Assembly (NCBI GenBank): GCA_003148945.1
Contig: QGGY01000002.1
Span: 124,001-188,000 of the forward strand
Source of the DNA: Murimonas intestini
Lineage (GTDB): Bacteria > Bacillota > Clostridia > Lachnospirales > Lachnospiraceae
Reading direction: 5' to 3'
DNA: 64,000 nt
The notes under the pieces are model-generated. The model made no database searches. It was not told the DNA's origin and was given only the letters and a program-made list of their open reading frames with translations. A program made the translations under genes and the position numbers. Positions 8,674-18,700 of this stretch are shown here, in pieces. The number at the start of each line of letters is the position of its first letter. Within the stretch, counting starts at the first letter, position 1.

Positions 8674-10119
8674 TTACTTTTCAAAATCGCCTCTTATATC
8701 ATCCTCAGGCGGATCCAGCGGATAATTTCCAGTAAAGCAGCCTTTGCAGATGGGAAGGCCTCCCGTCAGCTGTTCCAGACGCTCTGTCTTAAGATACCCA
8801 AGTGAATCGGCCCCTATCATTTCCCTTATTTCCTCTATTGTACGGTTATAAGCGATGAGCTGCTCTCTTGCCGGTACATCTGTGCCAAAATAGCACGGCC
8901 ACAAAAACGGCGGGGAGCTGACCCTCATATGGACCTCTTTCGCCCCTGCTTCCTTGAGCATGCTCACGATCCTGTCGCTGGTGGTGCCTCTCACGATGGA
9001 GTCGTCGATCATGATAATACGTTTTCCCTCCACCGCTTCTTTTAATACATTCAGCTTTACCCTAACGCTTGATTCTCTGCTGCTCTGCTTTGGCTTAATG
9101 AATGTCCTTCCTACATAGCCGTTTTTTACAAAGGCCGTGCCATATGGGATGCCAGACTCCAGTGAGTATCCAAGCGCCGCAGCATTTCCTGACTCAGGCA
9201 CGCCCACCACAAGGTCCGCCTCCACAGGTGAATCCATCGCCAGGTATCTGCCTGCAAGTATTCTGGAATGGTACACGCTCCGGCCGTCGATCCTGCTGTC
9301 CGGCCTTGCAAAATATATATATTCAAAGATACAACGGGCTTCCTTCTCTGCCGGAAGACACATACTTGTATCAGACTTGATGCCGTCCTTTGTGATAGTG
9401 ACGATCTCACCCGGCAGCACGTCCCGGACGAATTCCGCCCCGATGGTATCCAGGGCACATGTCTCAGATGTGATGATATATGCGTTATCCCTTTTACCGA
9501 TACACAGTGGCTTGAAACCATAAGGATCCCTTGCTCCTATAAGCTTTCTGGGAGACATGACCACAAGAGAATATGCTCCCTCCACCTTCTTCATCGCATG
9601 AAGCACCGCTTCTTCCACAGTAGCCGTCTTCACTCTGGCCCTTGCTATGTGGTAAGCGATAACCTCCGAATCGATCGTTGTCTGGAATATGGCCCCGTCA
9701 TAGGCCAGCTCCTCGCGCAGCCTGACAGCATTGATCAGGTTTCCGTTATGGGCGAGGGCAAGTGTTCCTTTAATATAATTTAAAACAAGAGGCTGAGCAT
9801 TTTCCCTGCTGCTGGCCCCTGCTGTTGAATAGCGGACATGGCCCACGCCTATGTCCCCTTTCATATTATCAAAAGTATCTTCTGTAAAAACCTCATTTAC
9901 AAGTCCCATCCCCTTATAGGACTGCACTACACCCTTGGGGCCTTTTGTATCGCTCACTGCTATCCCGCAGCTCTCCTGCCCCCTGTGCTGTAACGCAAAC
10001 AATCCGTAATAGATCGTGGATGCTACATCATTGCCGTCAAAATCATATATGCCGAAGACACCGCATTCTTCCTTCAGCTTGTCTGATACCTCCATTTGCG
10101 CATGTAAATTGTTTTTCAT
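8674..10119 (-). CDS. purF: Amidophosphoribosyltransferase (PRPP glutamine amidotransferase)
   Basis: First committed enzyme of purine synthesis: PRPP plus glutamine gives phosphoribosylamine. I start at 10119, where AAAGG is 7 bases upstream; longer versions lack a ribosome site. A short propeptide precedes the N-terminal nucleophile Cys (EECGVFGIYD). The Ntn-hydrolase glutaminase domain spans about 15-240 and the phosphoribosyltransferase domain carries the PRPP loop IIMIDDSIVRGTT. The four cysteines that bind the [4Fe-4S] cluster in Bacillus-type PurF are visible in ARCIFEY, PFLWPCYF and CKGC, so the enzyme should be oxygen-sensitive. It follows purC across a terminator hairpin. Confidence 0.97.
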   Translation of the reverse strand: MKNNLHAQMEVSDKLKEECGVFGIYDFDGNDVASTIYYGLFALQHRGQESCGIAVSDTKGPKGVVQSYKGMGLVNEVFTEDTFDNMKGDIGVGHVRYSTAGASSRENAQPLVLNYIKGTLALAHNGNLINAVRLREELAYDGAIFQTTIDSEVIAYHIARARVKTATVEEAVLHAMKKVEGAYSLVVMSPRKLIGARDPYGFKPLCIGKRDNAYIITSETCALDTIGAEFVRDVLPGEIVTITKDGIKSDTSMCLPAEKEARCIFEYIYFARPDSRIDGRSVYHSRILAGRYLAMDSPVEADLVVGVPESGNAAALGYSLESGIPYGTAFVKNGYVGRTFIKPKQSSRESSVRVKLNVLKEAVEGKRIIMIDDSIVRGTTSDRIVSMLKEAGAKEVHMRVSSPPFLWPCYFGTDVPAREQLIAYNRTIEEIREMIGADSLGYLKTERLEQLTGGLPICKGCFTGNYPLDPPEDDIRGDFEK

Positions 10120-10154
10120 CAGTTTACCTTTCTTTGAAATTACGACGAGATAAA

Positions 10155-10192
10155 AGACCGCCCGGAAGCTCATAAGAGCGTCCGGGCGGTCT
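10155..10192 (-). terminator. Strong hairpin between purC and purF
   Basis: AGACCGCCCGGA (10155-10166) pairs perfectly with TCCGGGCGGTCT (10181-10192), and the loop has an extra GCT/AGC pairing. On the minus strand TTTT follows. It sits 11 bp after the purC stop and 35 bp before purF, so it should lower purF relative to purC, or act as an attenuator. Confidence 0.75.
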
Positions 10193-10202
10193 GTGTAATT
10201 GA

Positions 10203-10907
10203 TTACAGTCCGAGGCGTTTGAACACTTCGTTATAAGCTTCCTCTACATTTCCAAGATCCCTTCTGAAACGGTCCTTGTCAAGTTTCTCATGTGTAGTGG
10301 CATCCCACAGCCTGCATGTATCCGGTGATGTCTCATCAGCCAGAATGATCTGTCCGTGATAACGTCCGAATTCAATCTTGAAGTCTACTAATTCGATGTT
10401 CGCTTCCATAAAATAAGCCTTGAGGACTTCATTTACTTTGAAAGCATATTTTGTAATGATGTCAATCTCTTCTCTGGTAGCCAGGTCAAGAGCGATGGCA
10501 AAATAGTCATTGATGAGCGGATCGCCCAGATCGTCATTTTTGTAGCTGAACTCGATAGTCGGAGCTTTAAACTTAGTTCCTTCCGGCACGCCAAGTCTCT
10601 TGGAGAAGCTTCCTGCTGCCACATTTCTGATGATAACTTCCAGCGGAACGATCTCTACTTTCTTAACTGCTGTCTCCCTGTCGCTTAATTCCTCTACAAG
10701 ATGAGTCGGAACGCCTTCCTTCTCTAAAAGCTGGAATACACGGTTGGTCATACGGTTGTTGATAACGCCCTTGCCAACGATGGTTCCTTTTTTAAGACCG
10801 TTGAATGCTGTAGCATCGTCTTTGTAATCTACGATCAAGATATCCGGGTCTTCTGTGGTAAATACCTTTTTTGCTTTTCCTTCATAGAGTAATTCCTTTT
10901 TTTCCAT
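10203..10907 (-). CDS. purC: Phosphoribosylaminoimidazole-succinocarboxamide synthase
   Basis: ATP-dependent joining of CAIR and aspartate to SAICAR. At 234 residues it is the standard bacterial length. Signature stretches [20 protein letters not shown] and [12 protein letters not shown] match the SAICAR synthetase family, and [11 protein letters not shown] is the typical N-terminus. It is first in the purC-purF-purB-LysR unit, behind a clear promoter (11043-11071) and a ~135-base leader that can fold. GGTGG lies 7 bases before the ATG. Confidence 0.97.
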   Translation of the reverse strand: MEKKELLYEGKAKKVFTTEDPDILIVDYKDDATAFNGLKKGTIVGKGVINNRMTNRVFQLLEKEGVPTHLVEELSDRETAVKKVEIVPLEVIIRNVAAGSFSKRLGVPEGTKFKAPTIEFSYKNDDLGDPLINDYFAIALDLATREEIDIITKYAFKVNEVLKAYFMEANIELVDFKIEFGRYHGQIILADETSPDTCRLWDATTHEKLDKDRFRRDLGNVEEAYNEVFKRLGL

Positions 10908-10971
10908 TTGACATCCACCTATCCTTTTTGTGTGTTTTCTGCATTCATGCGTTTCTTTCGTTCACGCAAAA

Positions 10972-11029
10972 CATGCCAGGTCACCGCAGCCAGCCGCCGG
11001 ATAAGCGGCTGAAAGGTTACTCTGACATG
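10972..11029 (-). promoter_or_regulatory. Foldable 5' leader of purC (possible regulatory RNA)
   Basis: Three stacked helices: 10972-10979 with 11022-11029 (8 pairs, one G-U), 10980-10985 with 11015-11020 (one G-U), and a perfect 7-bp hairpin 10991-10997 with 11005-11011. It lies between the purC promoter and the purC ribosome site. It does not fit what I remember of the purine, ZTP, THF or PRPP riboswitch consensus sequences, so I call it only a structured leader. Confidence 0.45.
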
Positions 11030-11042
11030 TGCTGACGAAAAA

Positions 11043-11071
11043 ATTATATAACATTGTATACCATAAAGCAA
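11043..11071 (-). promoter_or_regulatory. Predicted sigma-A promoter of the purCFB operon
   Basis: On the minus strand TTGCTT (11066-11071) and TATAAT (11043-11048) with an exact 17-base spacer, about 135 bases before purC. Confidence 0.75.
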
Positions 11072-11090
11072 GTTTTAACTTCTTCCTATT

Positions 11091-11852
11091 TTACACTTCG
11101 TGGAATTTACCAAAGAAATCCTTCATTCTGGGGTTTGTGGAGTTAAAAAGTACTTCCGGTTCCCCCTGCTCCACTATTACGCCATTCTCCATGAATACAA
11201 CATGATTGGCCACATTCCTTGCAAAGTTCATTTCATGTGTCACTATGACCATAGTCATGTGTCTGGCGGCCAGATCTTTTATGACCTTCAGGATCTCCCC
11301 TGTCAGTTCAGGATCCAGTGCAGAGGTGGGCTCGTCAAAGAAAAGGACCTTGGGCTTCAGCGCCAGGGCCCTGGCAATAGATACTCTCTGCTGCTGCCCT
11401 CCTGAGAGCTGGTACGGATAGCAGTTCTCCTTATCTGAGAGGCCCATCTGGTCAAGAAGCTGCTTTGCCTCCTCATAGACTTCTTTTTTGTTCCTTTTCT
11501 GCACCCTCACCGGCGCGTCCATGATATTTTTCATCACTGAAAAATGCGGAAACAGATTAAAGTTCTGAAATACAAGCCCAAAGTTGGACCTTATCTTCCT
11601 CAGTTCATCAGCTCCCGCATATGTGACCTTCCCGTCATTGTCCGTGTACACGGCCTTTTCACCCAGATAAGACAGCTCACCGCCGTCCATGCTCTCCAGC
11701 AGTGTGGCGCATCTGAGCAGGGTAGATTTTCCTGACCCTGACGGGCCGATAACGGCAACTACCTCCCCCTGCCTGACGGTCAGGGAAATATCCTTGATCA
11801 CTTCCAGATCGCCGAAGTTTTTCTTAACATTCTTCATCTCCAGATAATTCAT
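11091..11852 (-). CDS. Polar amino-acid ABC transporter, ATP-binding protein
   Basis: 253 residues with Walker [12 protein letters not shown] (about 36-46), Q-loop in [16 protein letters not shown], signature [15 protein letters not shown], Walker [14 protein letters not shown] and the H-loop VTHEMNF. This set is typical of GlnQ/HisP-type ATPases. It energises import through the adjacent permease and binding protein. AGGAGG lies 7 bases before the ATG; 11 bp separate it from the permease gene. Substrate probably glutamine, cystine or a basic amino acid; the sequence alone does not decide. Confidence 0.95.
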   Translation of the reverse strand: MNYLEMKNVKKNFGDLEVIKDISLTVRQGEVVAVIGPSGSGKSTLLRCATLLESMDGGELSYLGEKAVYTDNDGKVTYAGADELRKIRSNFGLVFQNFNLFPHFSVMKNIMDAPVRVQKRNKKEVYEEAKQLLDQMGLSDKENCYPYQLSGGQQQRVSIARALALKPKVLFFDEPTSALDPELTGEILKVIKDLAARHMTMVIVTHEMNFARNVANHVVFMENGVIVEQGEPEVLFNSTNPRMKDFFGKFHEV

Positions 11853-11863
11853 TTCCCCGCCTC

Positions 11864-12514
11864 CTATCTGTAATAATTCAGCTTCTTCTCAATAAACTCC
11901 ATAACAAACGCCACCAGGAAATTAAAAATATAATAGAAGACGCCTGCTATGACAAGAGGCACCATACTGGTGCTGGCCGCCGCCAGTCCCTTTGCCACAT
12001 TGAACATTTCCATCTCGGAGATGGCAAATGCCAGTGAAGTATCCTTTACAAGAGTGATGACTTCGTTTGTGACAGACGGCAGTATCCTTTTGATGACCTG
12101 CGGCAGGATGATCACAAAAAAGCACTGTATCCTGGAATATCCCAGCAGCCTGGCAGCCTCATACTGGCCTGTAGGCATGGACTCTATGCCGCTTCTGTAT
12201 ATCTCCGCAAAATAAGCTGCATAATTAAGGGCAAATCCAATGATTACCGCGATAAATCTGTATGAGGTGGAGAGCTTCATCCCGAACAGATAAAACGGTC
12301 CAAAATAGACTACCATGAGCTGCAGCATGAGGGGTGTCCCCCTCATGACTGATATGTAAAACTTCGTGATATTCCTTAATACCCCATTCTTTGACATACG
12401 TCCGAAGGTCACCACAAGACCCAGCGGCAGTGAAAACAGAAGCGTCAGTCCGAATATTCCCACAGACTTTGCCATCCCTTCTGCTAACTTTGCCAGCATC
12501 ACCACGATATCCAT
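11864..12514 (-). CDS. Polar amino-acid ABC transporter, permease
   Basis: About 216 residues with five or so hydrophobic helices and the EAA loop YEAARLLGYSRIQCFFVIILPQ, which docks to the ATPase. It matches the HisM/GlnP family (QMVVYFGP-like stretch, LMLQLMVVYFGPFY). I use the ATG at 12514 because GGGAGG is 6 bases upstream; the ATG two codons earlier overlaps the ribosome site. It is the second gene of the binding protein-permease-ATPase operon. Confidence 0.94.
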   Translation of the reverse strand: MDIVVMLAKLAEGMAKSVGIFGLTLLFSLPLGLVVTFGRMSKNGVLRNITKFYISVMRGTPLMLQLMVVYFGPFYLFGMKLSTSYRFIAVIIGFALNYAAYFAEIYRSGIESMPTGQYEAARLLGYSRIQCFFVIILPQVIKRILPSVTNEVITLVKDTSLAFAISEMEMFNVAKGLAAASTSMVPLVIAGVFYYIFNFLVAFVMEFIEKKLNYYR

Positions 12515-12542
12515 CTGCATCCTCCCAATGAGGACCCCCGGT

Positions 12543-13565
12543 TTACTTTCCGAGGATCGTCATGTCTTCTCCAAACCATTTTTTTGAAATCTCTGCCAAA
12601 GTGCCATCCGCTGCCATCTCATCCAGCTTCTCCTGCACTGCATCACGGAGCTCTTCATTTCCTTTTTTGAAGCCTATAGCGTACTCCTCCGCCGCTATGG
12701 ATTCATCCAGAACATTAAAATCAGCACCGCGTTTTTCAATCTGATAATTTGCAACAACTGAGTCCATTGCCACAGCATCCACTGCCCCTGCTTCCAGCTC
12801 CATAAATGCTGTGTTGTAATCTGCCACAGGATTAAGTGAGCCAAAGCTTTCAGTCAGCTTAGACATACCTGCGAGAGCCCTCTGTGCGCTGGAATCCGTC
12901 TGTACGTCAACTACCTTGCCTGCCAGGTCTGCTTCAGATGCGATCCCTGAATCTGCCCTGACTACAAATACCTGGTCATTCTTCATGTAAGGCTCAGACC
13001 ATGTGTACTCATCCTCCCTGTCAGTCATAGTAAATCCGTTCCAGATACAGTCAATATTTCCTGAGCTTAATTCTGCGTCCTTCATATCCCATGCGATCGG
13101 CTGGTATACTACCTCTGCCCCCAGCCTGTCAGCCACTTCAGCAGCCAGCTCCAGGTCAAAGCCTGTATATTCGCCGTCATCCCCTATAAAGCCCATAGGC
13201 GGGAAATCCTGGTCAAACCCCACTGTCAGCTTATCCACTTTAAAATCAGTTTTTGCGCCGGTCTCAGCCTTTGTTTCACTTTCAGCTATCACTTTATCAG
13301 CAATCTTTTTATCCGATTTTGTTTCTTCCTCAGTCCCGGCTTCTGTTTCCTCCCCGGTTTCAGCGGCTTCTGTCTTTTTCTCAGTCTCAGCGGCTTCTGT
13401 CTTTTTTTCAGTCTCAGCAGCCTCTGTCTTGGCTTCTTCTGTCACTGCCTCAGTTTTTGCCGGTGTCTCTCCTGCCTTCTCTGTCTCTTTGTCCTGTCCG
13501 CAGCCTGCCAGTACTGCTGCTGTCATTGCCGATGCCAGTAATACGCTCAATACTTTTTTCTTCAT
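12543..13565 (-). CDS. Polar amino-acid ABC transporter, substrate-binding lipoprotein
   Basis: Signal peptide with lipobox LAGC (Cys about 22), so it should be lipid-anchored outside the membrane. Residues ~25-95 are a low-complexity Glu/Lys/Thr/Ala linker containing a nine-residue unit repeated about three times. The rest is a family-3 periplasmic-binding domain (LTVGFDQDFPPMGFIGDDGE, then YTGFDLELAAEVADRL). First gene of its operon; AGGAG lies before the ATG. The linker is unusually long and acidic, probably a spacer across the thick wall. Confidence 0.95.
   Translation of the reverse strand: MKKKVLSVLLASAMTAAVLAGCGQDKETEKAGETPAKTEAVTEEAKTEAAETEKKTEAAETEKKTEAAETGEETEAGTEEETKSDKKIADKVIAESETKAETGAKTDFKVDKLTVGFDQDFPPMGFIGDDGEYTGFDLELAAEVADRLGAEVVYQPIAWDMKDAELSSGNIDCIWNGFTMTDREDEYTWSEPYMKNDQVFVVRADSGIASEADLAGKVVDVQTDSSAQRALAGMSKLTESFGSLNPVADYNTAFMELEAGAVDAVAMDSVVANYQIEKRGADFNVLDESIAAEEYAIGFKKGNEELRDAVQEKLDEMAADGTLAEISKKWFGEDMTILGK
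13360..13429 (-). repeat. In-frame 27-bp tandem repeat in the binding-protein linker
   Basis: Units at 13360-13386 and 13387-13413 differ by one base, and a partial, more diverged unit follows. Each encodes a nine-residue Glu/Ala/Thr/Lys block. Slippage here would change linker length without a frameshift. Confidence 0.8.
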
Positions 13566-13665
13566 AATAAATGATCTCCTCCGTTTTAAATGTCCGTTAT
13601 TTTATACGGCATTGCTTGATTACTCTACTCTGGTAAAACAGTAAACTCATACTAGCACAGAAAAA

Positions 13666-13704
13666 GAAAACTGTCAACAATTCCGGTATAGAATTGGTGA
13701 CAGT
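13666..13704 (-). terminator. Terminator of the DUF5717/DUF5716/TPR operon
   Basis: On the minus strand ACTGTCA (13698-13704 complement) pairs with TGACAGT (13670-13676 complement), with inner CAATTC/GGAATTG pairing. TTTTCTTTTTC follows. It lies just past the 13720 stop codon. Confidence 0.75.
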
Positions 13705-13719
13705 CTGTAGCTGTATGTA

Positions 13720-14517
13720 TCACGAACAAGTGCTTTTATGATACTCCTTTTTCAGGCTTTCCACGATCTCTTCCATTGGTATCTCAGAAAGCTCTCCGGC
13801 CCTGGCGCTTTCCTTCGCGCTTATGCTGATCTCCTTCACCCTGGCCTGGATCTTCTGCCTCAGCTCGTCAGGCACCTTCAGCTCCTTAAATTTCTCATCG
13901 CATCTTGCCGGCGGCAGGCAGATAACAAGACAGTTCAAATACCTTTTATAAGTCTCTTTTGATTTGACGATCCCATAGGACTGCCACAGGCAGTCTGCCG
14001 CTTCCTCGAACAGAAAGAGCTGTGCGTAGGCTGAAGCCATATTGTTGAGGACAGATGCATAGAACTGAATCCCCATATTCCCCGGATTCCTCTCCTGGAG
14101 GATCCTGGAATACTCGGAGATGGCATTAATATACATCTTGTATTCCAGCAGATAATCGGCTTTCAGCTTCCTTCTGATATCATCCGGCTGTATCTCGATC
14201 TGCACGATCTTCTCCTGCAGGTTTTTAAATTCCTGGTGGGACAGATAGCCGATCTCCTTAAAGATAGGCAGAATGAAGTTTCCTATGCTCTCTTCTCTCT
14301 CCAGCTGCTCGTACAGTCTCTTGTACAGCTTCTTTAACCCCAGCTCATCCCTGATCCAGTCACACAGCTTTTCATTTATAAGTGTCTTATCAATGAGATA
14401 AATATTTTCTTTCAGGTAATAGCACAGCTCCTCAATAGTGTAGATATTTGCGCTTATGCTTTCTATATAGTAAGGATTCTTAGCCTTTTTTACCTGACAC
14501 AGGTAATAATTTCCCAC
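13720..14517 (-). CDS. Uncharacterised alpha-helical, TPR-like protein of the DUF5717 operon
   Basis: I start at a GTG (14517): AAAGGAG is 7 bases upstream, 14 bases after the preceding stop. An ATG-based longer version would overlap the upstream gene and has no ribosome site. The 265-residue product is soluble and helical. Residues ~150-215 (AISEYSRILQERNPGN, then ASVLNNMASAYAQLFLFEEA) look like tetratricopeptide repeats. No catalytic motif is seen. Third gene of the operon and probably a partner of the two upstream products. Function unknown. Confidence 0.8.
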   Translation of the reverse strand: MGNYYLCQVKKAKNPYYIESISANIYTIEELCYYLKENIYLIDKTLINEKLCDWIRDELGLKKLYKRLYEQLEREESIGNFILPIFKEIGYLSHQEFKNLQEKIVQIEIQPDDIRRKLKADYLLEYKMYINAISEYSRILQERNPGNMGIQFYASVLNNMASAYAQLFLFEEAADCLWQSYGIVKSKETYKRYLNCLVICLPPARCDEKFKELKVPDELRQKIQARVKEISISAKESARAGELSEIPMEEIVESLKKEYHKSTCS

Positions 14518-14531
14518 AGCGTTTCTCCTTT

Positions 14532-15692
14532 CTATAGCTTTATCACCGTTTCCCACTTTTTCCCTGAGGAAGGCCAGAAGCTTCCCATTCCCAGATCCTC
14601 TATCTTCACCCGGCACTTATCCTTTCCTGAAAATTCCATCCTCATGTGGAGCCTGGTAGCCTTATCCGGCCTGTCCGGAAGTTCCGGGAACTCTATACTG
14701 TGCTGGTACTGCTCCCCTCCCCTGATGGATTTTGAATAAAATTCAAGGCTTTTCGTGCCGTCTATGAGAAATTCACATTCATGGTAGGCCTCATACCAGT
14801 TTACCCCCGCACCGATCAATGGGTAATATGTCTGCACGCCCTTGATGATCATATCCATCCCCAGGTTATACTCTATCATATCCTCTCCCTGGTACAGATA
14901 GCCTTCCATTGAAATAGCCTTTGCCTTTTGCATGGCGCTGTAACACGCCCCTTTTGTATACAGGTTTATCCCCTGGTATACATGGCGCCTGCGGCAAAGG
15001 AACTGGAGTGACTGCGCTGCCCATTTATCATTGAATTCCTCACCGATCAGATACGCCGATGAATAGGCATCCTTCCCAAACATCTTCTGTATCATCTCCA
15101 GGAACATACTGTCCCTTTTCTGGTTCCACACTTCCTCTTTTTTCCCCTGCTTCTTATCCAGCAGCAGAGATGCCTTCTTGGTGACTGTCACTACATACGG
15201 CTTCGTCTTCTTGCTGATATCCAGCTCATAGCCGTTTATCATATCACCTTCGTACTCAAAAAGGGCTACCTTATAAGTCCAGAGCTGCTTGCTCTGATTC
15301 AGCGCGAAATAATAAAAGCTCTCCCTGTAATCCTGCAGACTGACTTTGCTGCGCTCCACACCCAGCACCTCCAAAGCCTGAGGCACTGCATCCACCCACG
15401 GCCTGTCCATCTTCCGCATGGTGACTGTTACCCTCATCCTCTCCGGAGGCCCTGCAGCAGAAAGCATGTCGAAGCACTGCCTGAAAAAGTTGGAGAGTGC
15501 AACAACTCCCAGCTCAGCCTTGTCCTCCACAAGTTCAAATATATCCCTGGGGGTAGGTATCTGGTATTTCTCTTCTCCCTTCACCGTGCTGACCGTCATT
15601 GGTTCTGTGCTGGCGCGGTTATAAAATGCAATCTGAGAATATACCCTGCCCAGGTCAAATCCCACAATTATATCATTTAATTCGAAAATCAT
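14532..15692 (-). CDS. DUF5716-type protein with Hsp70/actin-like nucleotide-binding N-terminus
   Basis: About 386 residues; start at 15692, with GGAGG 5 bases upstream. The N-terminus DIIVGFDLGRVYSQIAFYN resembles the phosphate-1 loop of the Hsp70/actin/sugar-kinase ATPase fold (compare GIDLGTTNS of DnaK). The central part has YKVALFEYEGDMINGYEL and the later part YLIGEEFNDKWAAQSLQFL, comparable to phosphate-2/adenosine regions. The Pfam name DUF5716 is from memory. It sits between the giant DUF5717-like gene and the TPR-like gene, with 20- and 14-bp gaps. Likely a chaperone-like or scaffolding ATPase; function unknown. Confidence 0.75.
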   Translation of the reverse strand: MIFELNDIIVGFDLGRVYSQIAFYNRASTEPMTVSTVKGEEKYQIPTPRDIFELVEDKAELGVVALSNFFRQCFDMLSAAGPPERMRVTVTMRKMDRPWVDAVPQALEVLGVERSKVSLQDYRESFYYFALNQSKQLWTYKVALFEYEGDMINGYELDISKKTKPYVVTVTKKASLLLDKKQGKKEEVWNQKRDSMFLEMIQKMFGKDAYSSAYLIGEEFNDKWAAQSLQFLCRRRHVYQGINLYTKGACYSAMQKAKAISMEGYLYQGEDMIEYNLGMDMIIKGVQTYYPLIGAGVNWYEAYHECEFLIDGTKSLEFYSKSIRGGEQYQHSIEFPELPDRPDKATRLHMRMEFSGKDKCRVKIEDLGMGSFWPSSGKKWETVIKL

Positions 15693-15712
15693 TGAAACCT
15701 CCATGTCCAGGC

Positions 15713-18700
15713 TTACATAGGCGGAAACAGTTCCTCCGCCAGAGCTTCCTGCTTCAGATACTGGAACAGCCTGTCTCTGGCTGCCTCCTCATTGCCTTCT
15801 TCCACAAACCGGCTCATCTGGTTGATCAGCTCATACCTGCTGCTTCCTGTCTTCGCCGCCTTATTGCTGCAGACTATCTCCTGCTCTTCTGTTATCTTTT
15901 CTTTCCCGTTCAGGTCCACAGTGAAGTAATAAACCAGCTTCTCTCCATAGAATAATGTAAATTCCTCGCTGAAGATGCCTTCAAACAGATTTCTCATGGC
16001 AACTGCCTGTTCCCTTGCCGGCTCCCTGCCCCCTTCTACCCTGTAATGGAGCACCACATGGGCTTCAGGGTTAGTGTGGTATTCTATAAAGGTCTTGTCA
16101 GAAAGCTGGTATGCCCGAAGCAGGGCCGGGTCAAACTTCTGATAGAAGGCAAACCTGATCTGCCTTGTGGCAAATTCCTCCAACAGCTTCTTTACATTCT
16201 CCCTCTGGCTTGTCAGCAGGGCACGCTGCTGGGAATAATACTTCAGGAGCGCCAGCTTGCACACTTCAGGAGTCTCCTTCCCCTTTTCAAAACCTCTCTG
16301 TACATACTGGAACACCTGGTACCTTACAGGAATTCCCCTTACAAAGTACTGGTAAGACTGGAATATAGCATATGCCCTGCAGACAGCTTTCTTGCCCAGC
16401 TTCCTTCTGTAGGACTCGAAAACCTCTTCTGTTCCCTTTCCCCCTGTCCGCATGAACAGCATAAATACAAGTATCTTTTCTTCCAGTGTAAAAGCATCCA
16501 TCTCAAATCTTCTGGCCGCTCTCCACACCCATTTCATGCTGTCAACAGGCCCGTCATAATAATTGATCAGATAATCCAGGATCGTCTCATCATATTTTCC
16601 GCTTGAAAAGCAGTAAAAGCACAGATTCTCAAGCATGGCATCCCGCTCATATTCCAGCTGGAGAATCATTCTGCTGCATATCTTGACCATAGCTGCCAGA
16701 TCTATATGCTCCGGGCCATAAACGGACACCAGTTCAAAGGCTTCCGCGCACATACCCTCATCCGCCAGTAGTTCTATCAGTTTCTTTTTATCAACCCGGA
16801 CAAAGTCTTCGAAATCAATGCGGTGAAGATACTCATACAGGGATTCTTCGTGACGGTTCTCATAATAGAAATTCAATATTTCCTGGCGCAGCTGCTTCTT
16901 ATAATCTTCCCTTACCTCACTGAACTCGAGCAGCCTCCTGAATTCCTCTGTATCCTGAACCTGGATCTGCCCTCTTTTCTCAGCACAGCTGCATTTATAC
17001 AGTACCAGCCCCGGATTGTCCGGCACCAGCTCCTCACAGTATCCCAGGAAGGCTTCCTCATCCATCAGCCTTGTCAGGCGGTAAGGTACTGATGACGCAT
17101 ACCTGGCCCCCTCTTCATCTGCCAGAAACAGGACATAATCATCAGCATATATCTGTACGTAAGCTTTTCCGTTCACAACAGGCACAATCTGTTCCTGGTT
17201 CAGCTGGCTGTGTATGACAACAGCCTTCCTGATTCCCGGCACCTCACATGTAAGCTCATATGTAAACATTGTCTTGGCAAGTCCGTCGGCCAGCTTCTTA
17301 TTCAGCAGCTGTTTTGTCAGGAATGTCCTGTATATAAGAGCCAGGTCTGGATTCACTCTCCCGGCTGCCAGCTGGTCTATCATGAACTTTTCCATGGCCG
17401 GCCGGTAGCTCTGATATGTCTGGCTGTCAAATTCCCTGTTCCTGATCACATTTGCATATACAAATGCCTTTTTCCTGTAACCCAGAGTATTATTATATGA
17501 AAAATACATGCGTATGATCTGAGGCAGCTGCTTTGTCACAAGGCTTCCCATGGATTCGATGTAATATTCATAGAGCCCTGTCAGCCTGATATCCTTTTCC
17601 ACGCCCTTTTCATACCATTTAAAATATTCATTACCTGTCCTGTGGCCTTTTATGAGCAGTGAGCAGACAGCGCTCACCAGCTCCCTGGACGGATACAGCT
17701 CATAGCACTTTTCCAGTATCCCATACAGATCCTCTGAGAAGACCTTATAACGCATGGACACATCAGTCACCTGCATGGCGATGGTCTTAGTCATGGCTCC
17801 TTCCCTGCAGATGAATTTGAGCAGCTGGATATAGAAATCATCCAGCCTCTTCATCAGCATAGGCTCCTTGAGCAGCAGCTGATATGCCTCTATGTACATG
17901 ATCGGGCTGCGGCAGCCATATATGAACTGCTGGCAGATAGCCCCGAGCTTGTCTGAAGGATGGTTTAAATACCTCTCCTGCAGATAGAACAGGATCCACT
18001 GGAGCACCCAGCTCTCTCTGTTCTGCAGAAACAGGCTCTCCACCTGCTCCTCAATATAGTCTACATACTTCAGGTCTTTATTATAAAATGTGGTCAGATA
18101 CAGGTAATATCCCAGTATCTCCGGAGTATTCAGCTTTTCTTTATGGTCGTCCAGCCTGTCCAGAATAATGCAGGCCTCCTCTGACTTGTCCTCGGCAAAC
18201 AGCATCTGGACATGAAGAAGTGTGATCATCGTGTTATCACCGCCGGCTCGCTGGTACGCCATGACTGCATCCTGTGTGTTTTCGATCCACGCGTTGATAT
18301 CCATCTTGCGCATCCTGAAATCAATATAAGAACGCATCATAGCCGCCTGGGCCTTATGCTGCTTCCACACAGACTTGTCACGCGCCTGCCGGGACCTGGA
18401 AGCTGTAACAACAAACTCCAGCGTCTCATAGCATGTCTCTATCCTGACCCTGGCGAAATTCTTCCCCCCATGGAGTCTGCTCTCATCTATAATATAGGAG
18501 ATATCATAAGAACTCCCCAAAAATTCATCTGTAGTCACCACAGGATGCTCAATTGTAAGAAACTCTGCATCAGACGTGATATCAATGCGCAGAAATCCCC
18601 AGCCATCCTTTGTGATCTGGACTTTTTCCTGAGTATTGGCAGTGACGGCATCAAAAACAGCTGTCCTCTTTTCAAGAGACAGGTGGATGGGATTCTTTCT

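Noticed and set aside
7432-9783. Several 70-170-codon plus-strand frames opposite purB and purF
   Set aside because: All lie within strongly conserved purine genes on the other strand and show no ribosome sites.
13003-13644. 213-codon plus-strand frame opposite the amino-acid-binding protein
   Set aside because: Low-complexity Ser/Val/Phe pattern produced by the complement of the repeat linker; shadow frame.
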